From Chloroflexota bacterium (GTDB lineage: Bacteria > Chloroflexota > Anaerolineae > Anaerolineales > UBA4823): a DNA stretch of 64,000 bases. Shown in pieces: positions 56,608-64,000 of the stretch (positions are counted from its first letter, which is position 1; each line of letters starts with the position of its first letter). The stretch covers positions 62,001-126,000 of the forward strand of contig JAJUJL010000003.1 of NCBI GenBank assembly GCA_029265355.1. The letters run 5' to 3'. The position numbers and the translations under genes were made by a program. A model generated the notes under the pieces. The model saw only the letters and a program-made list of their open reading frames with translations. It was not told the origin of the DNA and made no database searches.

Positions 56608-57897
56608 TCAGCGCAGTGCTGTAGCGACCTCGGCGTGGTGCAGGCGTTGGGCGGCAATGAAGGACAGCCCATTCTCGGTGAGCGCCCAGGCGGTGCGGTT
56701 GCAGGCCTCGAATTTATCCATGAAGTTCAACTGCAAAGCCTCCCAATCGCCGGAAGCGATGATTTCGGCCTTATCGCGGAAATAATCCAGGATATCGGAG
56801 GGGTGCGAGCGCGTCTGGTCGATCTCGGGGTCTCCGCCTTCGTGCTTGGCGGAAATGTTTGCCACGCGCCGGGCCACCTCCACCAGCTCCTGGCGGCGAT
56901 TATACGGCTGACGCACGATGGATTTGTAAGTTTCGGTGATGTGATGCTCAAAGCGCACCACCTGTTCGAAACCAAGTTGCTTGCGGAACTGGGCGGTGAG
57001 CTCCAGGGTTTGGTTGTTCACCGAGTTCGACCAATTGAAGCCGATCAGTGGGGAGCTGCCATCATCTCGGCTGAAGAGCTTGGCGCCGATCAGTGTCCAC
57101 AAGCCCGCGTAAGGGTTGTCGTTGCCCATAAAGACAGAGATCTTGAACTCGATATCCACGCCCAGGCGGTGGAGCAGGTAGCCGACCAAGACGGTGCCGG
57201 GGTTGATGTTCAAAACCTGGCGAACGCCGTAGTTGGTGTAGTAATACAGGAATTCATCCAGCCACTTGAGCGGGTAGTGGTTGGGTTGGCCGATGCCGCC
57301 GAAGTAGCCGGTGATGGTCGCTGGCCCGCCCAGGTGCACATTGGAGCCATCGGTGCCCTTGGTGTCGAGCGTCTCGACATAGGAAGCGCCGATGATCTGC
57401 ATGGCTGCGGCGATGGCCGGTAGGTCGCCGTCGGCTTCCTGTTCTTTCATTTTGCGCACCTTGATGAATCTACCGGGCATGAGCATGCCCTGCTCGATGG
57501 CGCGCCTGGCGCAGGCGATCACCCAGGGAAAGTACTGCGTGGCGCTGACTTCTAGCGTGACAGCCAGCTCATCCGGAAATTCTACCTGGTTGGCGCGTTC
57601 GCCGAGCACTTTGCGGCGATAGTCTTCCACGCTGATGAAAGCATGGCGATCGCGCTGCTCTTCGAGCCATTGCAGGTCTGGCAAGTATTCGGGGTTTCGC
57701 TCCCTGACGCGCTCCAGCAGGTTTGGCAGGGAGCGCGCCTGCTCGGCTTTGCGGTTGATTTCTTCGGGTGTTCCATAGCGCTGGACGACTTCCAGAAGCT
57801 GCTCAATTGCGGCGGTCTCCGGGTTGAGCAGCACCGCGTTGATGTCGTCGAGACGCTGATAAGGGATTTTCAGGCGTTGGCGCAGGTCTTCGGACAT
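56608..57897 (-). CDS. Conserved-looking hypothetical protein, 429 residues
   Basis: I do not recognise this family. The protein is soluble, with a helical N-terminus (about 1-110, KIPYQRLDDINAVLLNPETA) and then a probable alpha/beta barrel with ISVFMGNDNPYAGLWTLIGA, GSSPLIGFNWSNSVNNQT and FEHHITETYKSIVRQPYNRR. Many Gly-Asn-Asp clusters look like an active site. AAGGAG is six bases before the ATG. It lies between the dehydrogenase-CBS gene and panB and has its own terminator. A role in amino or keto acid metabolism is only guessed from neighbours. Confidence 0.75.
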   Translation of the reverse strand: MSEDLRQRLKIPYQRLDDINAVLLNPETAAIEQLLEVVQRYGTPEEINRKAEQARSLPNLLERVRERNPEYLPDLQWLEEQRDRHAFISVEDYRRKVLGERANQVEFPDELAVTLEVSATQYFPWVIACARRAIEQGMLMPGRFIKVRKMKEQEADGDLPAIAAAMQIIGASYVETLDTKGTDGSNVHLGGPATITGYFGGIGQPNHYPLKWLDEFLYYYTNYGVRQVLNINPGTVLVGYLLHRLGVDIEFKISVFMGNDNPYAGLWTLIGAKLFSRDDGSSPLIGFNWSNSVNNQTLELTAQFRKQLGFEQVVRFEHHITETYKSIVRQPYNRRQELVEVARRVANISAKHEGGDPEIDQTRSHPSDILDYFRDKAEIIASGDWEALQLNFMDKFEACNRTAWALTENGLSFIAAQRLHHAEVATALR

Positions 57898-57923
57898 GGG
57901 GAGCTCCTTTTCCCAGCAGGGGA

Positions 57924-57956
57924 AAATCCCGCCGCCGTGCAGAGCACAGCGGCGGG
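57924..57956 (-). terminator. Rho-independent terminator after panB
   Basis: CCCGCCGC and GCGGCGGG, with an inner GTGC/GCAC stem, form a strong hairpin followed by ATTTTCC on the minus strand. It starts 8 bases after the panB stop. Confidence 0.75.
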
Positions 57957-57963
57957 GGCATGA

Positions 57964-58818
57964 TCATTTGAGCAGGTTGAGCAGCTCTTCGTATTCTTCG
58001 TCTGGCATACCGAACCAGTTTTCTGGGGCAGGAAAGGTCTGGTTGGTGACTTCGGCGACGTACTGTTTCAATCCATTGAGGATCACCTCGCCAGCGTTGC
58101 CAAACATTTTTGCCATGCGAGGTTTGAAGCGGGGGTAGAGTCCAAACATGTCGTGGTAAATCAAAAGCTGTCCATGCGCATCCGGGCCAGAGCCAAGGCT
58201 CATGATGATGCAGTCCTGGGCGCGCTCGGTGATCAGTTTGCACAGTCGGTCGGGCACCATTTCCAGGAGGATGCAAAAGGCGCCGGCGTTCTCGAGGGCT
58301 TTGGCGTCATCGATGATTTTCTTTGCCAGGGCAGCGCTGCGCCCCTGGACGCGGTAACCGCCCAGGGCGGAGACACTTTGGGGGGTGAGGCCAAGATGCC
58401 CAATGGCGGGTATGCCAGCTTTGACGATACCCTCGATGCGAGAAGCCATCTCTGCGCCGCCTTCGAGTTTGATGGCGTCGGTGGCAGCTTCTGCCATGAA
58501 ACGACCGGCATTGCGGATGGCTGTCTCAACGCTGGGTTGGTAGCTCATATAGGGCATATCGCCGACCAGGAAGACATGGGGCGCGCCGCGGCGCACTGCC
58601 TGGGAATGGCGGATCATATCTTCCATTGTCACCGGCAAGGTGGTTTCATAGCCCAGCATGGTCATGCCCAGGCTGTCGCCAACCAAAATCATATCGATGC
58701 CGGCTTCTTCTTGCAGGTAGGCGGTAGGGTAGTCGTAACAGGTGAGCCAGGTGATGGGTTCTTTGTTTGCAACTTTCTTGAATAACATCGGCAAGGTTAC
58801 TTTTTTGCGATCCGACAT
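57964..58818 (-). CDS. panB: 3-methyl-2-oxobutanoate hydroxymethyltransferase
   Basis: The first step of pantothenate synthesis: adds a one-carbon unit to 2-oxoisovalerate. The 284 residues show LTCYDYPTAYLQEEAGIDMI, LVGDSLGM (metal Asp), VGDMPYMSY, AIKLEGG and the GHLGLTPQSVSALGGY block. In the last motif, GPDAHGQLLIYHDMFGL stands where most enzymes have CDGQxLVxHD. The start at 58818 is supported by GGAGG five bases before it. No panC, panD or panE is present, so a catabolic paralogue cannot be excluded. Confidence 0.9.
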   Translation of the reverse strand: MSDRKKVTLPMLFKKVANKEPITWLTCYDYPTAYLQEEAGIDMILVGDSLGMTMLGYETTLPVTMEDMIRHSQAVRRGAPHVFLVGDMPYMSYQPSVETAIRNAGRFMAEAATDAIKLEGGAEMASRIEGIVKAGIPAIGHLGLTPQSVSALGGYRVQGRSAALAKKIIDDAKALENAGAFCILLEMVPDRLCKLITERAQDCIIMSLGSGPDAHGQLLIYHDMFGLYPRFKPRMAKMFGNAGEVILNGLKQYVAEVTNQTFPAPENWFGMPDEEYEELLNLLK

Positions 58819-58886
58819 TCGGTCCTCCATAAAAGGTTGAACAGACGAATTTTGCCAGCTTTGGCTGATGAGCTGCTGACAATTTT

Positions 58887-58915
58887 ATTGTATGTAATTT
58901 TGGGCGAGTGCGCAA
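58887..58915 (-). promoter_or_regulatory. Promoter of panB
   Basis: On the minus strand TTGCGC (58910-58915) and TACAAT (58887-58892) are 17 bases apart, followed by the panB ribosome site. Confidence 0.5.
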
Positions 58916-58933
58916 CTGAGATGGGAGATGGAT

Positions 58934-61075
58934 TCAGCGCATGCGCTGGCGATTGAGCATCAATCCGAATAAAATGACCACGACGATCAGCATGCCGAAA
59001 GCGACCATCCAATGAGAAATGTTCGGATTGGTGGGAGGTGGAATAATTGGGGGGGTCAAGGTGGGTCGGGGTGTGCGCGTCGGACGTGGGGTGGGTGTGC
59101 CGGTTGGAGCCGGGGTCGAGGAGGGGGTGATCGTCGGTGAGGCGGTGATCGTCGGGGTGGCGCTGATCAGGGCTGGCGTGGGCCGGGGATGACCAACGCT
59201 CCCCTGGTAGGCGATTTCAGGCGCAAGCTGGTCGCCTGGCCCAAAGACATCCAGCAAGCCATTGGCTATCACGAAGGCCTGGTTATCGCCCAGCTCGAGG
59301 GTTGCTGTGCGCAAGTCCAGCACCAGGGCAGCATTGTCGCCCAGGGCGGATGCGCCGCTGGAGCTGATCTCCACCGCGGTGTTTGGATTCAGTCCGACGG
59401 TGATTTGATCGTTGAAGTTGTAAGCCAGGGCGAACAAGCGTCCCCAGCGGTCATCCAGCATCACATCGGGTTCCACCGTAATATCGAGCAAACCGATGCC
59501 AGGGCGCATTTGAATGTCGCCCTGGATGAAAGCTCTCTGCAGCGCCAGGTCGCGCGGTTCGCCTCCTGGGGGCGGGGGTGGACTGGCGATGTAGTGAGGA
59601 CCAGCCATGGCGGAAGCTGCGCCAACCATGAGAACAGGCTTACCTTGCCCGAGCGCCTGCGGCAACCAGCCGGCAAACTGGGGGTGGAGCGAGCTTTGGT
59701 CGAGGGCAAGCACCAGCACAGCGTCGAAGTCTTTTAACTCTGGAATGGGGGGCTGCGAGGCAGCGCTCGGGTCGAGCGCCACGCCTGGGCCGGGAAATTG
59801 CAAGCTGGAACGAGCAAGCTGGCTGGCGCGCTGTGCGCTGTCCAGGTCTGGGTAACCATCAACGAAGATCAATACACGCCCACCATGCGCCTCGGCCAGA
59901 GTGCGGAAGCGGCTGAGCACGGGATTGTCCGGCTGGGAGAAATCCAGCGATCCAGACAGGAGCAACGGTCCAGCTCCGGAGGGGAGGTGCAAGGCTTGAA
60001 ATTCGCGGCGCAAGAGCCCCACGGGTGCAGCCAGCGAGTGTTGGCGGGTGTTTAGATCGTAACTGAATGCGCCTGGGGCAAGCAGATGAACGAGAATGTT
60101 GCGCAGGCTGAGCAGCGGCGTGCAGGGCAAGACTGGACCGCTCTCGCCGCAGCCTTTGTAGGACACATTGCGAGAGGCCTGGTAAGTCTCGCCATCGAAA
60201 ATCGCCACCGTGTACAGGCCAAAGACGCCTTCGAGACGCTCACCGGCAGGGACCAATACGCCGGTGTCGCTATCGACGCCGACGCCAACATGCGGGCTGG
60301 CTGGATCGGTGATGGCGTTCAACAGGCGTCCGACCCGTCCGCGCTGGAAGATGGACTGGTCCAGGATGGCAGTGCGTAACCCGAATGGTAAGCCGTGCTT
60401 CTCTGCGCTGTTCCACAGATCCACGGCACCAAAGTTGAGGGCGTTGGCAGCGCTGAAACCCTCTTGATAGCCACTGAGCATAGCTGCTGAGAGCATGTTC
60501 CCGCCGGCGCTGGCGCCGGCGATGATGACGCCGTTCTCGTAGGCTTGCGTCAAAGCGACTTCCACCGGTGTGCCGTTGATCACCTGCATGGCGGTGGCCT
60601 GGTCGTTGCCAAGGATGATGACCGCCGAGAGATCAGTGGAGAAATATTCGCCCACCGCAGGGTCGAGCGCATCCGAGCGGGTGAGGATGGGAGCGACCAC
60701 GGCGCTGCAAACCATCCCCGAAGGAGCGGCGAGCCTGCAGGCCTCTTCGATTTGGGAACGCTGCTCTTCTACCTGACTCAGGATAGCGCGTCGCTCGGCG
60801 TCGGAAACGGCATCTGGGCTGGCAGCGTAAGGAACTGGCAGCACCAGGATATTGACATAGCCGCTGCGGTGATTGGCCACTGCTGCCGCGGAGAATCCGT
60901 CGAAAATTTCGGCGTGACCTCCGCCGATCGGAATCAAAAAGGGTGTGGGGGATTCCTGGCGGGGAACAGCGGCGCGCGCAGGTTGCCCGCCTGCCGTTAA
61001 CCACAGTGGTGAGGAAAGTATCCCGATGAGAAAGAGGAATAGAATCGGCCGCGAGCGCCTGGAGTTAAGGCTCAT
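58934..61075 (-). CDS. Exported cyanophycinase-like (S51) protein with membrane anchor
   Basis: A 713-residue protein. A signal sequence (about 1-35) is followed by an S51-like region: LIPIGGGHAEIF, VIILGNDQA and the nucleophile elbow IAGASAGGNM, then GLRTAILDQSIFQRGRVGRL. It is predicted to cut aspartate-linked peptides such as cyanophycin outside the cell. A second region (about 330-600) is unassigned. The end is a Thr/Pro-rich linker (TPTPRPTRTPRPT), a membrane helix and RQRMR. TACAAT sits eight bases before the ATG with no ribosome site, so the mRNA may be leaderless. Confidence 0.82.
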   Translation of the reverse strand: MSLNSRRSRPILFLFLIGILSSPLWLTAGGQPARAAVPRQESPTPFLIPIGGGHAEIFDGFSAAAVANHRSGYVNILVLPVPYAASPDAVSDAERRAILSQVEEQRSQIEEACRLAAPSGMVCSAVVAPILTRSDALDPAVGEYFSTDLSAVIILGNDQATAMQVINGTPVEVALTQAYENGVIIAGASAGGNMLSAAMLSGYQEGFSAANALNFGAVDLWNSAEKHGLPFGLRTAILDQSIFQRGRVGRLLNAITDPASPHVGVGVDSDTGVLVPAGERLEGVFGLYTVAIFDGETYQASRNVSYKGCGESGPVLPCTPLLSLRNILVHLLAPGAFSYDLNTRQHSLAAPVGLLRREFQALHLPSGAGPLLLSGSLDFSQPDNPVLSRFRTLAEAHGGRVLIFVDGYPDLDSAQRASQLARSSLQFPGPGVALDPSAASQPPIPELKDFDAVLVLALDQSSLHPQFAGWLPQALGQGKPVLMVGAASAMAGPHYIASPPPPPGGEPRDLALQRAFIQGDIQMRPGIGLLDITVEPDVMLDDRWGRLFALAYNFNDQITVGLNPNTAVEISSSGASALGDNAALVLDLRTATLELGDNQAFVIANGLLDVFGPGDQLAPEIAYQGSVGHPRPTPALISATPTITASPTITPSSTPAPTGTPTPRPTRTPRPTLTPPIIPPPTNPNISHWMVAFGMLIVVVILFGLMLNRQRMR

Positions 61076-61115
61076 GCGTTAGTATTGTACACCGAATCCC
61101 CGGTTTGCTCAGCGC

Positions 61116-62276
61116 TCAATTGCGCTTCAAGATGTGGGTGATGATGGTGGCGCCTGATCCGCCAATGTTTTGCGCCATGCCGATGCGCGCATCGCGTACC
61201 TGGGTTGGGCCGCACTCGCCGCGCAGTTGCTGGACAACTTCCACGATCTGGTACAGGCCAGTGGCGCCAACGGGATGGCCGCGAGCTTTGAGGCCGCCGC
61301 GCGTGCTGATGGGCAGCTTGCCATGGATGAATATCTCGCCATCCTGGGCCAGGCGCGGCGCCTGGCCGCGCTCGGCGAAGCCGCAGGCTTCGAGAGACAG
61401 CGCCGACATGATCGAGAAGGCATCGTGCAGCTCGAAGAAATCGATCTCCCTGGGGGTGAGGCCGGCTTGCTGGTAAGCGAGAGAAGCGGAGCGATGAGCT
61501 GCCGAAAGCCAGAGCGGATCGCGGCGGTCGTGCACTGCCAGGGTATCAGTGGCAGCGGCGGAGCCTTCGATCGTGATGAGCGGGCGCGCCTTGCCATTGT
61601 GTTTCAGGCTGTCTGCGGGAACGATAAAGACCGCGGCAGCGCCATCGCCGATCGGCGAGGCGTCCAGCAGGTTGATGGGATCAGCGACCATGCGGGCGCG
61701 CTGGTACTCTTTTTCGGTGATGGACTCGCGCAAGCGAGCGTAGGGATTGTGCACAGCATTGACGTGGGCGTTGATCGAGAAGGGGGCGAAAGCAGCATGT
61801 TCCCAACCATAGTGGTGCATGTAGCGCTGCATGACCAGGGCATTGATGGCGACAAAGGAGAGTCCGTAGGCGACTTCGTAATCCGCGTCGGCCGCGGTGG
61901 CGAGCGCGGCGGTGACTTCCGGACCCGTTCGCTCGGTCATTTTTTCGACGCCCACTGCCAGGGCGCTGTCCACTTCACCGGATGCGACCGCCATCAGCGC
62001 CACGCGCAGGGCGGCCGCGCCTGAGCCGCAGGCGGCTTCCACCTTGAAGGCCTCGGCATGCTTCAAGCCGGTCCAATCCGCCACCAGGGATCCGAGGTGC
62101 TCTTGCCGGCTGAGCATACCCGAGAGCATATTGCCAACAAAGATCGCATCGGCTGAGTCTCGCCCGGCGTCTTGCAGCGTGTGAAAGACAGCTTCGCCCG
62201 CCAGCTCGCGCAGCGAGAGATGCCAATGTTCATCCACGGGCACCTGGCCGATGCCGATGATCGCGATTTTGCGCAT
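61116..62276 (-). CDS. Thiolase-family protein (SCP-x type acetyl-CoA acetyltransferase)
   Basis: A 386-residue thiolase-fold enzyme. The nucleophile Cys is in EAACGSGAAALR, the catalytic His in ELHDAFS, and ARGHPVGATGL holds the second His. The end NIGGSGATIITHIL is typical of the SCP-x group. Such enzymes act with acyl-CoA and often need a small OB-fold DUF35 partner, which is not next to it here. CGGAG lies 10 bases before the ATG. A possible promoter TTGAGA-N17-TATCAA is seen in the 130-base gap upstream. Confidence 0.9.
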   Translation of the reverse strand: MRKIAIIGIGQVPVDEHWHLSLRELAGEAVFHTLQDAGRDSADAIFVGNMLSGMLSRQEHLGSLVADWTGLKHAEAFKVEAACGSGAAALRVALMAVASGEVDSALAVGVEKMTERTGPEVTAALATAADADYEVAYGLSFVAINALVMQRYMHHYGWEHAAFAPFSINAHVNAVHNPYARLRESITEKEYQRARMVADPINLLDASPIGDGAAAVFIVPADSLKHNGKARPLITIEGSAAATDTLAVHDRRDPLWLSAAHRSASLAYQQAGLTPREIDFFELHDAFSIMSALSLEACGFAERGQAPRLAQDGEIFIHGKLPISTRGGLKARGHPVGATGLYQIVEVVQQLRGECGPTQVRDARIGMAQNIGGSGATIITHILKRN

Positions 62277-62406
62277 AGAATTTATTCTCCGTAGCGGTGC
62301 AGCCTGGCTGCATCCGAAATTTTTGATATTTTATCCACCAGTTACTCTCAATTGCTATCTTTTTGCCCACTTTCTGAGGGCATGAACAGCAGATAATGGA
62401 CCGGCT

Positions 62407-63288
62407 TTAGCACCCAGGCGCACGCAGCAGGAAATTGGTGATTTCGGGCGGGCAGTTGATGCGCAGGTGCAGCTCGGCAGCGCCCAGGCCGCGGTTGGTG
62501 TAGTGTTGCATTCCGTTGATTTGATACAGGCCAGCGCGGTACTTGCGGCCGAGGCGAGGGGTGACCGGCGCGCCGATGAGCGGCAGGACAATCTGCCCGC
62601 CGTGCGAGTGACCCGATAACTGGAGCATGAAGCGCCCACTGGCGGCGGTCTCATCTGCCAGGTCCGGCTCATGCGCCAACAGAATGGCGGCTGCGCCCAG
62701 CGGGAGCTGGCTGAGGAGCAAAGCAAGGTCATCGGCCTCGGCAGCCGCCGAATCCAGTCCGCACACGTACAAGCAGCTTGCGCCGCGCTGGATGGGATGC
62801 ACTGCGTTGCGCAAGACGGTGACGCCAGCACGGCGAAGGGCGCGCGTGACGATGCGGGGGCTGGTCCAGTGGTCGTGATTGCCCAGCACAGCCACCACGC
62901 CGTGCGGGGCGCGGAGTTGAGATAATTCGCTGGTGAGGGTATCGGCATAGCGAGCCGGGTCAAAGGTGACAAAATCCCCGGTGATGACCACCAGGTCAGG
63001 TTGCTGTTGATTGACGACTTGAACGGCTTCTGCCAGGAGCGGCTGGTTGATCCAGGTGCCGAGGTGAAGGTCGCTGATCTGCACCAGGCGAAGCCCGTCA
63101 AAATCGCACGGAAGGCCAGGCAGTTGCAGCGTGAGGTGGGAGAGATCCAGCCAGCCGTTGAGCAGACCCGGCGTCATCCGGCGGCTGAGACCGAGGAGCG
63201 ACATCACCGGCGGAGCATGCAAGATTTTGCGCACGGCGCGATAAGCCAGGCCCAATACAGGGTGGATGCGGCGATTTGGGTGGTTCAT
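62407..63288 (-). CDS. Calcineurin-type metallophosphoesterase (YkuE-like)
   Basis: A 293-residue phosphoesterase with the full metal motif set: QISDLHLG, VITGDFV, VLGNHDHW and SGHSHGGQ. The N-terminus is basic with a hydrophobic stretch, so it may stay near the membrane. YkuE relatives act on UDP-diacylglucosamine-like or other phosphate esters. The ATG overlaps the stop of the RDD gene by four bases (ATGA), which implies cotranscription. Confidence 0.92.
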   Translation of the reverse strand: MNHPNRRIHPVLGLAYRAVRKILHAPPVMSLLGLSRRMTPGLLNGWLDLSHLTLQLPGLPCDFDGLRLVQISDLHLGTWINQPLLAEAVQVVNQQQPDLVVITGDFVTFDPARYADTLTSELSQLRAPHGVVAVLGNHDHWTSPRIVTRALRRAGVTVLRNAVHPIQRGASCLYVCGLDSAAAEADDLALLLSQLPLGAAAILLAHEPDLADETAASGRFMLQLSGHSHGGQIVLPLIGAPVTPRLGRKYRAGLYQINGMQHYTNRGLGAAELHLRINCPPEITNFLLRAPGC

Positions 63289-63914
63289 GGGGCAGGGGGA
63301 GCTTTCTGAGAAGGGATCGTTTCTGGGGGAGCAGCGCCGTCCACCTGCAGGATTTCATCCACCAGGAATTGCTCGTCTGGGCGGGCTTGCCAGGCGTAGA
63401 GCACAACGGTGCCCGCCAGCTTGTCGTGCCACGCCTGGCGCTGGTCGTCGAGCAGGATCCACAGGAAGCCGGCAAACAGGGGCAGCGCGGAAAGATAATA
63501 TCCCAGGTACCGCAGCACCGCTTGCCAGGGTCTCAGCTTTCCACCGCGCACAGGCACCACCCGCACTCCCAGCAGGGCTTTACCCGGGGTTTGTCCAGCG
63601 AAGACCAGGAAAAACGCATGGTAGCCAAGAATGAAGAGCACGGTGACCAGGGCAATGAAGCCGGGGGAAGTGATGATTTCCGCCAAAGCCGTTGCGCCTG
63701 GGATGGCATCTAAAGTGATACCCAAATAGCTGCCGATGCGCAGCGTGGTCACTGTCACGGAAGTGATCCAGGTGGTGGAAACGAACAGTAAACTGACCAG
63801 GATGACATCGACCAGGAAGGCCAGCAGGCGGCTGGCGAAGCCAGCGTAATACCCCTGGAGGGTTTTGGGGGGCGCTGGCGGAGGACGGCGTGGGATGAGC
63901 GGCTCAGACAGCAT
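63285..63914 (-). CDS. RDD-family membrane protein
   Basis: A 209-residue membrane protein. The RDD motif is in YAGFASRLLAFLVDVILVSLL (Arg and Asp), followed by three or more hydrophobic helices and GKALLGVRVVPVRGGKL, which is the family C-terminal block. RDD proteins may act in transport, but the role is not settled. It overlaps the phosphoesterase gene and begins three bases after the stop of the truncated gene. Confidence 0.88.
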   Translation of the reverse strand: MLSEPLIPRRPPPAPPKTLQGYYAGFASRLLAFLVDVILVSLLFVSTTWITSVTVTTLRIGSYLGITLDAIPGATALAEIITSPGFIALVTVLFILGYHAFFLVFAGQTPGKALLGVRVVPVRGGKLRPWQAVLRYLGYYLSALPLFAGFLWILLDDQRQAWHDKLAGTVVLYAWQARPDEQFLVDEILQVDGAAPPETIPSQKAPPAP

Positions 63915-63916
63915 AG

Positions 63917-64000
63917 CTAAGCGCGCTTGTCCCGCCCAGTGCGCGGGGTGATGGCGCGTTGACGCAGTTCCGAAGGCGGTTCGGGCAAGCGGCTGCGAGG
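63917..64000 (-). CDS. C-terminal fragment of a gene cut by the window edge
   Basis: An open frame enters from the right edge on the minus strand and stops with TAG at 63917-63919, three bases before the RDD start. The last 27 residues are Arg- and Pro-rich and end AITPRTGRDKRA. Close spacing suggests an operon with the RDD gene. No family can be named. Confidence 0.45.
   Translation of the reverse strand, partial: PRSRLPEPPSELRQRAITPRTGRDKRA

Overview
The window looks like chromosomal DNA of a GC-rich bacterium of the phylum Chloroflexota, most likely class Anaerolineae. This is inferred from gene content and style: a Rex repressor, paired CooC-type ATPases, many secreted proteins with Pro/Thr linkers and short C-terminal tails, a PAS/GAF-rich diguanylate cyclase, and several start codons directly behind a -10 box. 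No database search was possible, so the taxonomy is an inference. I see no rRNA, tRNA, CRISPR array, prophage or insertion sequence.

Layout. 1-9.3 kb: start of a truncated gene, a large PAS/GAF/GGDEF sensor, a run of hydrolases and membrane proteins (patatin, small membrane protein, esterase, rhomboid), then a GH13 glucanohydrolase with an aldo/keto reductase. 9.7-14.7 kb: a surface-polysaccharide run (sulfotransferase, sugar epimerase/dehydratase, WxcM-like bifunctional sugar enzyme, GT2 glycosyltransferase) continuing into ruvA and proC. 14.8-17 kb: a secreted metallopeptidase, a DUF1801 protein and a decayed CPBP protease. 17.2-24.8 kb: M42 peptidase, atpA-atpG-atpD-atpC, an MreB-like protein with an altered active site, and an SDR. 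24.9-30 kb: a 1326-residue secreted subtilase, then rex. 30.1-35.7 kb: obg-nadD and an envelope-lipid run (PlsC-like acyltransferase, sulfatase-fold enzyme, lgt). 35.7-42.7 kb: membrane HhH protein, pseudokinase-FHA protein, then a minus-strand run of hydrolase, PfkB kinase, SGNH hydrolase and a putative lipoprotein. 43-48.7 kb: secreted glycosidase, unknown secreted proteins, a TIM-barrel/SH3 protein and two flavin-split-barrel proteins. 48.8-54.6 kb: CrtI-like oxidoreductase, a 44-residue membrane peptide, a PhnD-like protein, cysS and two CooC-like ATPases. 54.7-64 kb: a glutamate dehydrogenase fused to CBS domains, an unknown 429-residue protein, panB, a secreted cyanophycinase-like protein, a thiolase, a metallophosphoesterase, an RDD protein and the end of another gene.

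How the genes work together. The clearest functional units are the F1 sector of ATP synthase, surface glycan synthesis with sulfation, membrane lipid and lipoprotein modification, and redox control by Rex. Most unusual are the catalytically altered MreB next to atpC, the FHA-pseudokinase, the GDH-CBS fusion beside an unknown conserved-looking protein, a class of seven genes that look leaderless, a dispersed palindromic repeat, and a shared C-terminal tail on three exported proteins. No complete new defence or mobile system was found.
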